DNA of 64,000 bases from Halopseudomonas bauzanensis. GTDB taxonomy: Bacteria > Pseudomonadota > Gammaproteobacteria > Pseudomonadales > Pseudomonadaceae. Below, in pieces: positions 36,799 through 44,262 of the stretch. A model generated the notes under the pieces. The model made no database searches, was not told where the DNA came from, and was given only the letters and a program-made list of their open reading frames with translations. Both the position numbers and the translations under genes were made by a program. Location of the stretch: the NCBI RefSeq assembly GCF_900114735.1, contig NZ_FOUA01000007.1:82083-146082 (forward strand). The letters run 5' to 3'. Numbering within the stretch: position 1 is the stretch's first letter; each line of letters starts with the position of its first letter.

Positions 36799-39153
36799 AT
36801 GTCGATCAGAATTACCCTCCCCGCCCACCTCGCTGGTGGCGTTGCGCTGCTGGCGGCCAGTGTTGCGCTGGCCAATCAGGACTCGATTCAGTTACCCGAT
36901 GTCACCGTCGTGTCAGCCACGGGTTTCGAGCAGAAGATTGCCGACGCACCCGCCAGTATCAGCGTGATCAGCCGCGAACAACTCCAGAGCAAACCCTACG
37001 CTGGGCTGGCCGATGCGCTACGTGACGTAGAAGGCGTAGATGTCGGCGCCGATCTCGACAAGAACGGCAATATCAGCATCACCATGCGGGGACTGCCGAA
37101 GGACTACACCCTGGTGCTGATCGACGGCCGCCGGCAGAGCGATATCGGCGACATCGGGCCGAACAACTTCGGCAACAGCCAGTTCATGTACATGCCATCG
37201 ATGGATGCCATCGAGCGCATCGAAGTCATCCGCGGGCCAATGTCTACCCTCTATGGCGCCGATGCGATGGGTGGGGTGATCAATATCATCACACGCAAGG
37301 TGCAGGACAGCTGGGGTGGCTCCATCAGCCACGGCATCTCTATCCAGGAGGATTCCCAGTTCGGTGACGATCGCAAGACCGACCTGTTCGCCAGTGGCCC
37401 GCTGATCGAGGGGCTACTCGGTCTGGGATTGCGCGCCAGCCTGTATGATCGCGAACAGAGCGATCCGGGGTACAGTGTGGGCACGCTGGTCAATGGCGAT
37501 GGCAGCCTGTTCGAGGATAACGGCAGTTTCGGCGACAAGAAGATCGTGGCGGCAAAGAACTGGAACGCCGGCTTCACCCTCAATCTCACGCCACTGGAAG
37601 ATCATGACTTCCAGTTCGAATACGATATCGCCAAGCAGCGCTACGACAATACCGAAGGCCAGACGGGGACCTTGGACTCGGTCGACAGCCTGTGGCGCGC
37701 CCGAGCAGGGACCATTCAGCCCCGTGTCGGTTATGCGGAATACCAGCGGGTCGAGCGCGAGCAATTCGTCCTGGCGCATACCGGACGCTGGACGTTTGGC
37801 ACCAGTGACACCAGCCTGACCCGTAGCACCAGCAGTAACCTCGGTCGTTCCCTGCCGCTGACGGTGCAGGAGCGAGGCGCCTTGCAGGCCATCTGGGATC
37901 AGGCCGCCGCCGATCAGGGTATTGGCACGCCGGAGCTGACCGATGAGCTGCGTGCGGAACTGGAAAATACCTTCCTGCCCCGCAACCGCCGCGAGCTGGA
38001 AATTCGCAACACCATCTTCGACACCAAGCTCAGCAATAACATCGGCGATCACCACTTCACCGTCGGCGGTCAGTATTTCCTTGCCGAGATGGAAGACGGT
38101 GTATTCGGTATGGACGGAGCAAGCTATCAATCCGGCGCGACGCAGGATCACAAGCAATGGGCGCTGTTCGCCGAGGACAACTGGGACCTCACCGACAAGC
38201 TGACTTTCACCTATGGCGCCCGCTACGACGACCACAACATCTTCGGCTCCGAGATCAGCCCGCGCGCCTATCTCACCTGGCGTACCACGGACAACTGGAC
38301 TCTCAAGGGTGGGGTCAGTACTGGCTACAAGACGCCCAAGCCGAACCAGCTGTTCCCGGGTATCGTTGGCTTCGGCGGCCAGGGCGTCAGCCCCATGGCC
38401 GGGTCACCGGATCTGCAGCCGGAAACCAGCACCAATTATGAAGTCGCGGCGTACTACGACAACCTGACCAATTTCAATGCCAACGTCACGCTGTTCTTCA
38501 ATGAGTTCAAGGACAAGATCGCCCGCGCCGATGCCGTCCCCAACTGTTACAACGCCAACGGCGTGAAGTATCTCAGCTCGGGCTGCGTGGATGTCGGCCC
38601 CGGCTGGGCCGAACTGGGATACGACAGTTTCAGCCAGAGCACCAACGTGGACAAGGCCGAGACCAAGGGCATCGAGTTGGCCGCACGCTGGGAAATCATT
38701 CCCACGCTCAGCCTCAGCGGCAACTACACCTACACGGACAGCGAACAGAAGAGCGGCGCCCAGCAAGGCCTGCCCCTGGTCAACACACCGGAGCACATGC
38801 TCAACAGCACCCTCAGCTGGGATGCCTTGCCCCGCCTGAATCTATCGCTGATCGCCGAGCTGCGTGACGAACGCTATCGCGGCACCGCTGTCAGCAGCGG
38901 GCCGACGCCGGTTACCCGCAAGCTCTACTACCAGTCCTACGACATCTATCACCTGGGGATGCGCTTTCAGGCCAGTAACGATCTGACCCTGCATGGTCGC
39001 GTCAACAACCTGCTGGACAAGGATATGGCCGGTCGCAATTGCGAGCCGACCTTCGATGATCTGGGCAATCACGACACCTGGTCCTGCTCGAATGACTACA
39101 ACGTGACGGAGAAGGCACGCAGCTTCTGGCTGGCCGCCAACTACCGCTTCTGA
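36799..39153 (+). CDS. TonB-dependent outer-membrane receptor 2 (CirA/FepA-like)
   Basis: This 784-residue paralogue of the preceding receptor has a near-identical signal peptide end and mature start (VALANQ, then GFEQKI.DAPASISVIS). The plug carries ISITMRGLPKDYTLVLIDGRR and RIEVIRGPMSTLYGADAMGG. The barrel is longer, with extra loop segments of about 50 residues around 345-400 and a loop near residue 585 with paired cysteines (PNCYNANG and SSGCVD). These suggest a different ligand. It ends FWLAANYRF. It begins the transcription unit that leads into the PepSY-DUF2271-DUF4198-reductase genes, through a hairpin that may trim expression. Confidence 0.93.
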   Translation: MSIRITLPAHLAGGVALLAASVALANQDSIQLPDVTVVSATGFEQKIADAPASISVISREQLQSKPYAGLADALRDVEGVDVGADLDKNGNISITMRGLPKDYTLVLIDGRRQSDIGDIGPNNFGNSQFMYMPSMDAIERIEVIRGPMSTLYGADAMGGVINIITRKVQDSWGGSISHGISIQEDSQFGDDRKTDLFASGPLIEGLLGLGLRASLYDREQSDPGYSVGTLVNGDGSLFEDNGSFGDKKIVAAKNWNAGFTLNLTPLEDHDFQFEYDIAKQRYDNTEGQTGTLDSVDSLWRARAGTIQPRVGYAEYQRVEREQFVLAHTGRWTFGTSDTSLTRSTSSNLGRSLPLTVQERGALQAIWDQAAADQGIGTPELTDELRAELENTFLPRNRRELEIRNTIFDTKLSNNIGDHHFTVGGQYFLAEMEDGVFGMDGASYQSGATQDHKQWALFAEDNWDLTDKLTFTYGARYDDHNIFGSEISPRAYLTWRTTDNWTLKGGVSTGYKTPKPNQLFPGIVGFGGQGVSPMAGSPDLQPETSTNYEVAAYYDNLTNFNANVTLFFNEFKDKIARADAVPNCYNANGVKYLSSGCVDVGPGWAELGYDSFSQSTNVDKAETKGIELAARWEIIPTLSLSGNYTYTDSEQKSGAQQGLPLVNTPEHMLNSTLSWDALPRLNLSLIAELRDERYRGTAVSSGPTPVTRKLYYQSYDIYHLGMRFQASNDLTLHGRVNNLLDKDMAGRNCEPTFDDLGNHDTWSCSNDYNVTEKARSFWLAANYRF

Positions 39154-39161
39154 CCAACCCC

Positions 39162-39182
39162 GGCCCACGGTCGCCGTGGGCC
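39162..39182 (+). terminator. Hairpin between receptor 2 and the PepSY gene
   Basis: GGCCCACGG and CCGTGGGCC pair around TCG right after the receptor stop. Only TTGCG follows, so it is more likely an attenuator or mRNA-stabilising hairpin than a full stop. Confidence 0.5.
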
Positions 39183-39203
39183 TTGCGAGATGAGCAACAG
39201 GCA

Positions 39204-39800
39204 ATGAAACACCTGGTTATCGGCACCCTGCGGCAATGGCACTGGATCAGTTCCGCTCTGTGTCTGGCGGGCATGCTGCTGTTCGCCGTTACCGGCATCA
39301 CCCTCAACCATGCGGCGGGAATCGAGTCGCAGCCACAGGTGCGTACCCTGGAGCTGCAGCTGCCGGATGAGCTGAGCGCATTGCTGCCGGTGGCAGCCGA
39401 GCAGGAGGTCTTCCCCGCGCCGTTACATGATTGGCTGCAGACGACACTCGCGGTCCGGTTTGGTCAGGATGCTATCGAGTGGTCGGCTGATGAGATCTAT
39501 GTGGGGATGCCCCGGCCAGGCGGCGATGCCTGGCTAGCACTGGATCTGCAGGCTGGAGAAGTGTTTTTCGAGGATACCGATCGAGGCTGGATCGCTTATG
39601 CCAACGACCTGCACAAGGGACGGCACAGCGGTACAGCCTGGAGCTGGTTTATCGATATCTTCGCCGGGGTCTGCGTGATCTTCAGCCTGACCGGTCTGCT
39701 GCTGCTCCGGCGGCAGGCGCGCAATCGCCCTTCCACCTGGCCGGTCACGGGGCTGGGTCTGCTGATTCCGGTACTCATTGCCTTGCTGTTCATTCATTGA
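39204..39800 (+). CDS. PepSY-type integral membrane protein (small reductase subunit)
   Basis: This 198-residue inner-membrane protein has three helices (about 14-36, 148-168 and 180-197) with one periplasmic loop of about 110 residues, giving the PepSY_TM plan seen in siderophore reductases such as FoxB. Four histidines lie near helix ends (H13, H36, H137, H141 in [10 protein letters not shown]). In related proteins such residues bind haem b, so an electron-transfer role is likely but inferred. The ATG at 39204 was chosen because it precedes the helix directly ([14 protein letters not shown]); the ribosome site is weak (GAGATGAGC further upstream). It is followed after 23 bases by the DUF2271 gene. 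Confidence 0.8.
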   Translation: MKHLVIGTLRQWHWISSALCLAGMLLFAVTGITLNHAAGIESQPQVRTLELQLPDELSALLPVAAEQEVFPAPLHDWLQTTLAVRFGQDAIEWSADEIYVGMPRPGGDAWLALDLQAGEVFFEDTDRGWIAYANDLHKGRHSGTAWSWFIDIFAGVCVIFSLTGLLLLRRQARNRPSTWPVTGLGLLIPVLIALLFIH

Positions 39801-39823
39801 ATCCACTGAAAGAGGATAACCCC

Positions 39824-40330
39824 ATGCGCACATGGTTCTTGCTGCCGCTGGCCGCCTTTGCGGCCCACGCCAGCGCAGCCGAGATGACCGTTTCGGTCGA
39901 AGTACCGCGGCTGGCAGTAGCGGAGTATCACCGGCCCTACGTCGCCATCTGGATCGAGAATGGCGAGGGGCATGTGGCTGATCTATCGGTCTGGTATGAC
40001 CTCAAGCTGCAAGACAACGAAGGAGAAAAGTGGCTGAAGGACATGCGCCAATGGTGGCGGCGCAGCGGTCGTTCGCTGGCATTGCCGGCGGATGGCCTGT
40101 CCGGTGCCACACGGCCGGTCGGCGAGCATAGCCTCACCTTCCCGGCTGACCACTCGGCGCTCGCCGCCCTGAAACCCGGGGATTACCAGTTGGTGGTGGA
40201 AGCGGCCCGTGAAGTAGGCGGCCGGGAGCTGGTGCGCCTGCCATTCAGCTGGCCGGTAGCCGACCAGACCGAGCATCAAGTGAGCGGTAAAACCGAACTG
40301 GGCAACATCAGCCTGAACATACAGCCCTGA
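39824..40330 (+). CDS. DUF2271 exported protein with a flavinylation motif
   Basis: This 168-residue protein has a clear signal peptide ([19 protein letters not shown]). The mature part is the DUF2271 domain ([25 protein letters not shown]). Residues 90-96, DGLSGAT, fit the D-x-x-S/T-G-A-T motif where ApbE attaches FMN covalently through threonine, here T96. Together with the PepSY and reductase neighbours this makes it a likely periplasmic flavoprotein carrying electrons. No apbE gene is in the window, so the transferase must be encoded elsewhere. The ATG at 39824 follows GAGGATAACCCC. Confidence 0.82.
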   Translation: MRTWFLLPLAAFAAHASAAEMTVSVEVPRLAVAEYHRPYVAIWIENGEGHVADLSVWYDLKLQDNEGEKWLKDMRQWWRRSGRSLALPADGLSGATRPVGEHSLTFPADHSALAALKPGDYQLVVEAAREVGGRELVRLPFSWPVADQTEHQVSGKTELGNISLNIQP

Positions 40331-40367
40331 ACCACACTCAAGACCAGAACAGGAACAATACAACACC

Positions 40368-41240
40368 ATGCTTAAACAACTTACCCGCTGGACCGCCCTC
40401 GCCATTGCCGTCACCCTGCCCCTGTCAGCCAATGCCCACCGGGCCTGGATGCTGCCCTCGACCACCGTTGTTTCGGGCGATAACGCCTGGATCAGTGTCG
40501 ATGCGGCCGTCGCCAACGACCTGTTCTACTTCGAGCACCATCCGTTGGTGCTGGAGGGTATCGGCCAGCCGCCGCAGCGTGCCGATGGCAATGCAAGACC
40601 ACGCGCTGCCAACCGCCTTGTCATCACCGCGCCCGACGGCGAGGAAGTCGCCGCGCAGAACGGCCATGTCGGCAAGTACCGCAGCGTATTCGATGTTGAG
40701 ATCACCCAGAAAGGGACCTACAAACTGGCTGTCGCTGGTGCACCGCGGTACTTCGCGCGCTACCAGGAGAATGGGGAGGAGCGCCGCTGGATGGGAGAGC
40801 TCGCCGATGTCGGTGATGCCCTGCCGGCTAATGCGCAGGATGTGCAGGTCAGCCAGATGGAATCACGCATGGAGGTCTTCGTGACCTCCGGCGAGCCGAC
40901 CGACAGCGTCTTTGCGCCCACTGGCCAAGGGCTTGAGCTGCAGCCGATCACCCACCCAAATGACCTGTTCGCCACGGAAACGGCGGAGTTCGTCTTCCTG
41001 CTGGACGGCAAGCCGGCGGCGGGTGTCGAGGTCAATGTTATCCCCGGCGGTATCCGCCACCGCGACGGGCTCAATGATATCCGCCAGACCACGGATGCCG
41101 ACGGCAAAGTCGCCTTCACCTGGCCAAGCGCCGGCTTCTGGTGGTTGGAAGCCAAGGTGGTGCAGGAAGATGGCGTGCAGGCACCGCTGACCCAGCGCCG
41201 CGCTACCTACAGCGCCACGCTGGAAGTCATGGCGCCCTGA
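40368..41240 (+). CDS. DUF4198 exported protein, predicted N-terminal histidine
   Basis: This 290-residue periplasmic protein has a signal peptide ending LPLSANA, so the mature chain would begin with histidine 24 (HRAWMLPS). DUF4198 proteins share this AH..W.LP opening and are related to the periplasmic part of NikM-type metal uptake systems. Two further histidines occur in FEHHPL (57-58). The C-terminal half (about 190-285) looks like an Ig/carboxypeptidase-regulatory beta domain (GKPAAGVEVNVIPGG and TDADGKVAFTWPSAGFWWLEAK). A metal-binding role is likely; which metal is not visible. It overlaps the next gene by one base (TGATG). Confidence 0.8.
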   Translation: MLKQLTRWTALAIAVTLPLSANAHRAWMLPSTTVVSGDNAWISVDAAVANDLFYFEHHPLVLEGIGQPPQRADGNARPRAANRLVITAPDGEEVAAQNGHVGKYRSVFDVEITQKGTYKLAVAGAPRYFARYQENGEERRWMGELADVGDALPANAQDVQVSQMESRMEVFVTSGEPTDSVFAPTGQGLELQPITHPNDLFATETAEFVFLLDGKPAAGVEVNVIPGGIRHRDGLNDIRQTTDADGKVAFTWPSAGFWWLEAKVVQEDGVQAPLTQRRATYSATLEVMAP

Positions 41241-42580
41241 TGACGGAGCTGTCCCCGGTGGGCTGGCTAGCCGATCAGCGATTGCTGTGGGCCGCTCTGG
41301 CCTTCGGCAGTTGGCTGTTATTGTGCTGGCTGTGCCTGGTGCGCCCGCCACGGCCCAAAGCGATGTCGTCAGTAACGGCTTCGGAGTGGCTGATTGCCTA
41401 TGCCAGCCAGTCCGGCGCGGCTCAAGACATCGCCGAAAGGCTGTTACCGGCGTTCCACCAGCACAATCTGCAGCCAGCGCTGCTGCCGTTGAATGCGCTG
41501 CACCCTGATGCTCTCTCAGGTTATTCGCGGGCCCTGTTCATTGTCAGCACCTATGGCGAGGGGGAAGCGCCGGACAACGGCGCCTCCTTCTGGCAGCGGG
41601 CCAGCAATGCCCGGCCTGATCTGACGAGCCTGGACTACAGCCTGCTGGCGCTGGGTGACCGCCGCTATTCCGACTTCTGTGGGTTTGGCCGGCAGCTGGG
41701 GGATTGGCTGGATGGAACCGGGGCTAAGGCTGCGCTGCCTCGCCATGAGGCGGACCGGCTGGATACCTACGTACTGCATGCCTGGCATCGGCGAATATCG
41801 CAATGGACTGGCCTGAAACTCCAGGCGCCCTCTTCTGCTCCGTTCAGCTACTGGACGTTGTGCGGGCGCACTCAGCTCAATCCTGAAAGTCCGGGCTCCC
41901 CTGCCTGGTTGATACGTTTGCTGCCAGTGGGCGAGCTACCTGACTGGCGGGCCGGCGATCTGGCTGAGGTACGCATCGGGTCGATCCTGCGCACTTATTC
42001 CATCGCCAGCCTGCCGGAGGACGGCGCTCTGGAGCTGATCGTTCGTCAGGTCGTCAATGACGACGGCTCCGCAGGACAAGGTTCCGGCTGGCTGTGCTGT
42101 CATGCAGAACCCGGTGCGATGGTGGAAATACAGCTGCGGTCGAACCCCGGCTTCCATCTGCCTGAGGATAACCGCCCTGGCATCTTCATCGGCGCCGGTA
42201 CCGGGCTGGCCGGCCTGCGCGGCCTGCTGCGGCAGCGCCAACGTCTGGGGTGTCCGGATAGCTGGCTGCTCTTTGGCGAACGCTGCCAGCAGCATGACCG
42301 CTGGCTCGCAGAGGAGCTGGATGCCTGGACGACCGAAGGCACGCTACTGCTGGATCGCTGCTTCTCCCGCGCCGGCGATCAGCCGGAGTACGTGCAGCAC
42401 CGCCTGGCTGCCAAGGCAGATCAGCTTCGGCAATGGGTGGACCGTGGGGCCAGTATTCACGTTTGTGGCAGCCTGGCCGGCATGGGTAACGAGATCCACA
42501 GCCTGCTGCAAGCGGTCTTGTCGCCTCAACAATGGCAGGCACTACAGGAGCAGCAGCGCTATCGGCGCGATCTATACTGA
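41240..42580 (+). CDS. Membrane-anchored diflavin reductase (flavodoxin + FAD/NADPH domains)
   Basis: This 446-residue protein has an N-terminal membrane helix (about 14-35) and a flavodoxin domain (about 50-180; YASQSGAAQDIAE, STYGEGEAPDNG and LALGDRRYSDFCGFG). A ferredoxin-reductase-like part follows, with the FAD motif RTYSIAS (251-257), the NADPH motif GAGTGLAGL (318-326) and CGSLAGMG (409-416). It looks like a compact sulfite-reductase/P450-reductase type enzyme that would bring electrons from NADPH to a membrane partner. The translation start is coupled to the DUF4198 gene. As last gene of the iron operon it most likely feeds the PepSY/DUF2271 pair. Confidence 0.88.
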   Translation: MTELSPVGWLADQRLLWAALAFGSWLLLCWLCLVRPPRPKAMSSVTASEWLIAYASQSGAAQDIAERLLPAFHQHNLQPALLPLNALHPDALSGYSRALFIVSTYGEGEAPDNGASFWQRASNARPDLTSLDYSLLALGDRRYSDFCGFGRQLGDWLDGTGAKAALPRHEADRLDTYVLHAWHRRISQWTGLKLQAPSSAPFSYWTLCGRTQLNPESPGSPAWLIRLLPVGELPDWRAGDLAEVRIGSILRTYSIASLPEDGALELIVRQVVNDDGSAGQGSGWLCCHAEPGAMVEIQLRSNPGFHLPEDNRPGIFIGAGTGLAGLRGLLRQRQRLGCPDSWLLFGERCQQHDRWLAEELDAWTTEGTLLLDRCFSRAGDQPEYVQHRLAAKADQLRQWVDRGASIHVCGSLAGMGNEIHSLLQAVLSPQQWQALQEQQRYRRDLY

Positions 42581-42626
42581 GTTCGGAGAATCGGAACCAT
42601 AAGGCTAAGCCGACAGTCACAGAACC

Positions 42627-42659
42627 TGACCGCCCTATGACCGCCCTATGACCGCACCG
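42627..42659 (+). repeat. 11-bp tandem repeat, nearly three copies
   Basis: TGACCGCCCTA occurs at 42627 and 42638, with a third diverging copy from 42649 (TGACCGCACC). It is non-coding, between the reductase stop and the Pmp3 gene. Confidence 0.8.
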
Positions 42660-42688
42660 GCGGTTGCTTATCAATCAGGAGTGAATAC

Positions 42689-42847
42689 ATGGACATCATC
42701 AGAATTATCATTGCCATTCTGCTGCCACCGCTGGGGGTGTTTCTTCAGGTCGGTTTTGGCGGCGCTTTCTGGCTGAACATCCTGCTGACACTGTTCGGCT
42801 ACCTGCCGGGCATCATTCACGCTGTTTGGATTATCGCCCGCCGCTGA
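42689..42847 (+). CDS. Pmp3/YqaE-family small membrane proteolipid
   Basis: This 52-residue protein consists of two hydrophobic helices: MDIIRIIIAILLPPLGVFLQ, then a short GFGGAFWLN turn and ILLTLFGYLPGIIHAVWII. The LPPLGVFLQ.G and N.LLT..GY.PG.IHA.W motifs are diagnostic of Pmp3/UPF0057, linked to membrane potential and salt or cold stress. AGGAG lies eight bases before the ATG. A good terminator follows. It may be transcribed alone or by read-through from the reductase gene. Confidence 0.93.
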   Translation: MDIIRIIIAILLPPLGVFLQVGFGGAFWLNILLTLFGYLPGIIHAVWIIARR

Positions 42848-42858
42848 ATATTCGCCTG

Positions 42859-42884
42859 GGACAGGAGCCTCCCGGCTCCTGTCC
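42859..42884. terminator. Bidirectional hairpin between pmp3 and sufE
   Basis: GGACAGGAGCC (42859-42869) and GGCTCCTGTCC (42874-42884) form a perfect 11-bp stem with a TCCC loop, between the converging pmp3 gene and suf operon. Confidence 0.75.
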
Positions 42885-42926
42885 TATCCCTCGGTTTTCC
42901 AGCAGAGAACGCATCGGCAATGAGCG

Positions 42927-43346
42927 TTACTGCGCTGCAGCCGTATCCTTGATCCGTTTGACCATCGCGCGCAGACCATTGCCGCGGGTCACGCTCAGGT
43001 GCTTGAGCAGATTCAATTGCGTGAAGTAATCCTCGATATCGAAGGCCAGAATAGCCTCCGGCGTCTTGCCGTTGTAAGCGGCCAGCACCACAGCCAGCAG
43101 CCCCTTGACGATGAAGGCATCGCTGTCAGCATCGAAATACAGGCGGCCACTCTCCGCCCGGCTGGTCAGCCAGACCTGGCTCTGACAACCGCGCACGATA
43201 TTGCCCTCGGTACGCTCGCTGTCATCCAGCGGTGGCAACTCGCGACCGAGATCGATGATGTACTTGTAGCGATCTTCCCAGCTGTCAAAGAATGACAGCG
43301 TCTCGATGATATCGTCGCTACTGATGTCTGTGCCGAACTGGCTCAT
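42927..43346 (-). CDS. sufE: SufE, sulfur acceptor for the SufS cysteine desulfurase
   Basis: This 139-residue protein takes persulfide sulfur from SufS and passes it to SufBCD. The catalytic cysteine lies in the family motif NIVRGCQSQVWL. It is the last gene of the iscR-suf operon, 21 bases after sufT. Confidence 0.94.
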   Translation of the reverse strand: MSQFGTDISSDDIIETLSFFDSWEDRYKYIIDLGRELPPLDDSERTEGNIVRGCQSQVWLTSRAESGRLYFDADSDAFIVKGLLAVVLAAYNGKTPEAILAFDIEDYFTQLNLLKHLSVTRGNGLRAMVKRIKDTAAAQ

Positions 43347-43367
43347 GCAAAGTCCTTGAGGTCGCTC

Positions 43368-43901
43368 TTAGAAAAACATACCGGTTTCGAGTTGCGCTTC
43401 TTCGCTCATCATGTCGCGGTTCCACGGCGGGTCGAAGACCAGGTCCACGTGCACGCTCTCGACATTGGGTACCAGGCGAACCCGGTACTCAACATCGCCC
43501 ACCAGCACCGGGCCCATGCCGCAACCGGGAGCAGTCAGGGTCATGCTGATATCCACCCGTTTGGCCTGCTGGTCGACTACGACCGAATAGATCAGCCCCA
43601 GATTAACCAGATCCACCGGAATTTCCGGGTCGAAAACGGTCTTCAATGCGGTCCAGACATCCTCTTCACGGATCTGGTCGTCGCTCGGCGCGGGGAATGA
43701 CAGCAGCTCGGGCTCGAGGCCGAGGTTCTCCGCATCGGTGCCATCCACACGCACCATCTGGCCGTTGTAGGTAACGGTATAGTTACCGCCCAGCGCCTGG
43801 GTAATGGTTACAAAAGTATCTTTCGGGATCGTCAGCGGTGTGCCATCGGGAACCCGCCGCGCCGGGCAGTCTGCCCGGGCGACAACCATGCGTCTTTCCA
43901 T
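43368..43901 (-). CDS. sufT: SufT, MIP18/DUF59-family Fe-S maturation factor
   Basis: This 177-residue protein ends with a DUF59 domain (about 82-170; DVWTALKTVFDPEIPVDLV and TLTAPGCGMGPVL with the reactive cysteine). The N-terminal segment with TPLTIPKDTFVTITQALGGNYTV is specific to SufT. The family helps mature Fe-S proteins under high demand. One base separates it from sufA. Confidence 0.92.
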   Translation of the reverse strand: MERRMVVARADCPARRVPDGTPLTIPKDTFVTITQALGGNYTVTYNGQMVRVDGTDAENLGLEPELLSFPAPSDDQIREEDVWTALKTVFDPEIPVDLVNLGLIYSVVVDQQAKRVDISMTLTAPGCGMGPVLVGDVEYRVRLVPNVESVHVDLVFDPPWNRDMMSEEAQLETGMFF

Positions 43902-43902
43902 G

Positions 43903-44259
43903 TCAACTCACACTGAAGCTTTCGCCACAACCACATTGGTCTTTGACGTTGGGGTTAATGAAGCGGATCTGGCGGTTGATGCCTTCCTTCACCATATCGA
44001 TCTCGGTGCCGGAGAGAATTGCCAGACTCTCGCGTTCCACCAGCAGTTCGACCTGGTCGTCCAGCTGGTAATGCAGATCATCCTCGGCGCCCTGCTCCAC
44101 CATGTCGATGACATACATGAAACCGGTGCAGCCGCTTTTCTTGATGCTGACACGTACCGCCTTGCCCGGCTGGCTGGTCAACTGACGACGGAAGTGTTCG
44201 AGCGCAGCCGGGCTGACGGAAACCGCCTGGCTGGTTGGATCAAAAGATTCGACACTCAT
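43903..44259 (-). CDS. sufA: A-type Fe-S carrier, SufA
   Basis: This 118-residue HesB/IscA-family carrier has the three cluster-binding cysteines in KSGCTGFMY and DQCGCGESF. The genomic position in a suf operon gives the name SufA; the sequence alone would also allow IscA. It lies three bases after sufS. Confidence 0.92.
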   Translation of the reverse strand: MSVESFDPTSQAVSVSPAALEHFRRQLTSQPGKAVRVSIKKSGCTGFMYVIDMVEQGAEDDLHYQLDDQVELLVERESLAILSGTEIDMVKEGINRQIRFINPNVKDQCGCGESFSVS

Positions 44260-44262
44260 ACT

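Noticed and set aside
42586..42688. Short peptide gene formed by the 11-bp repeats (each unit contains ATGACC)
   Set aside because: Frames from these ATG codons have no ribosome site and run into unrelated sequence.
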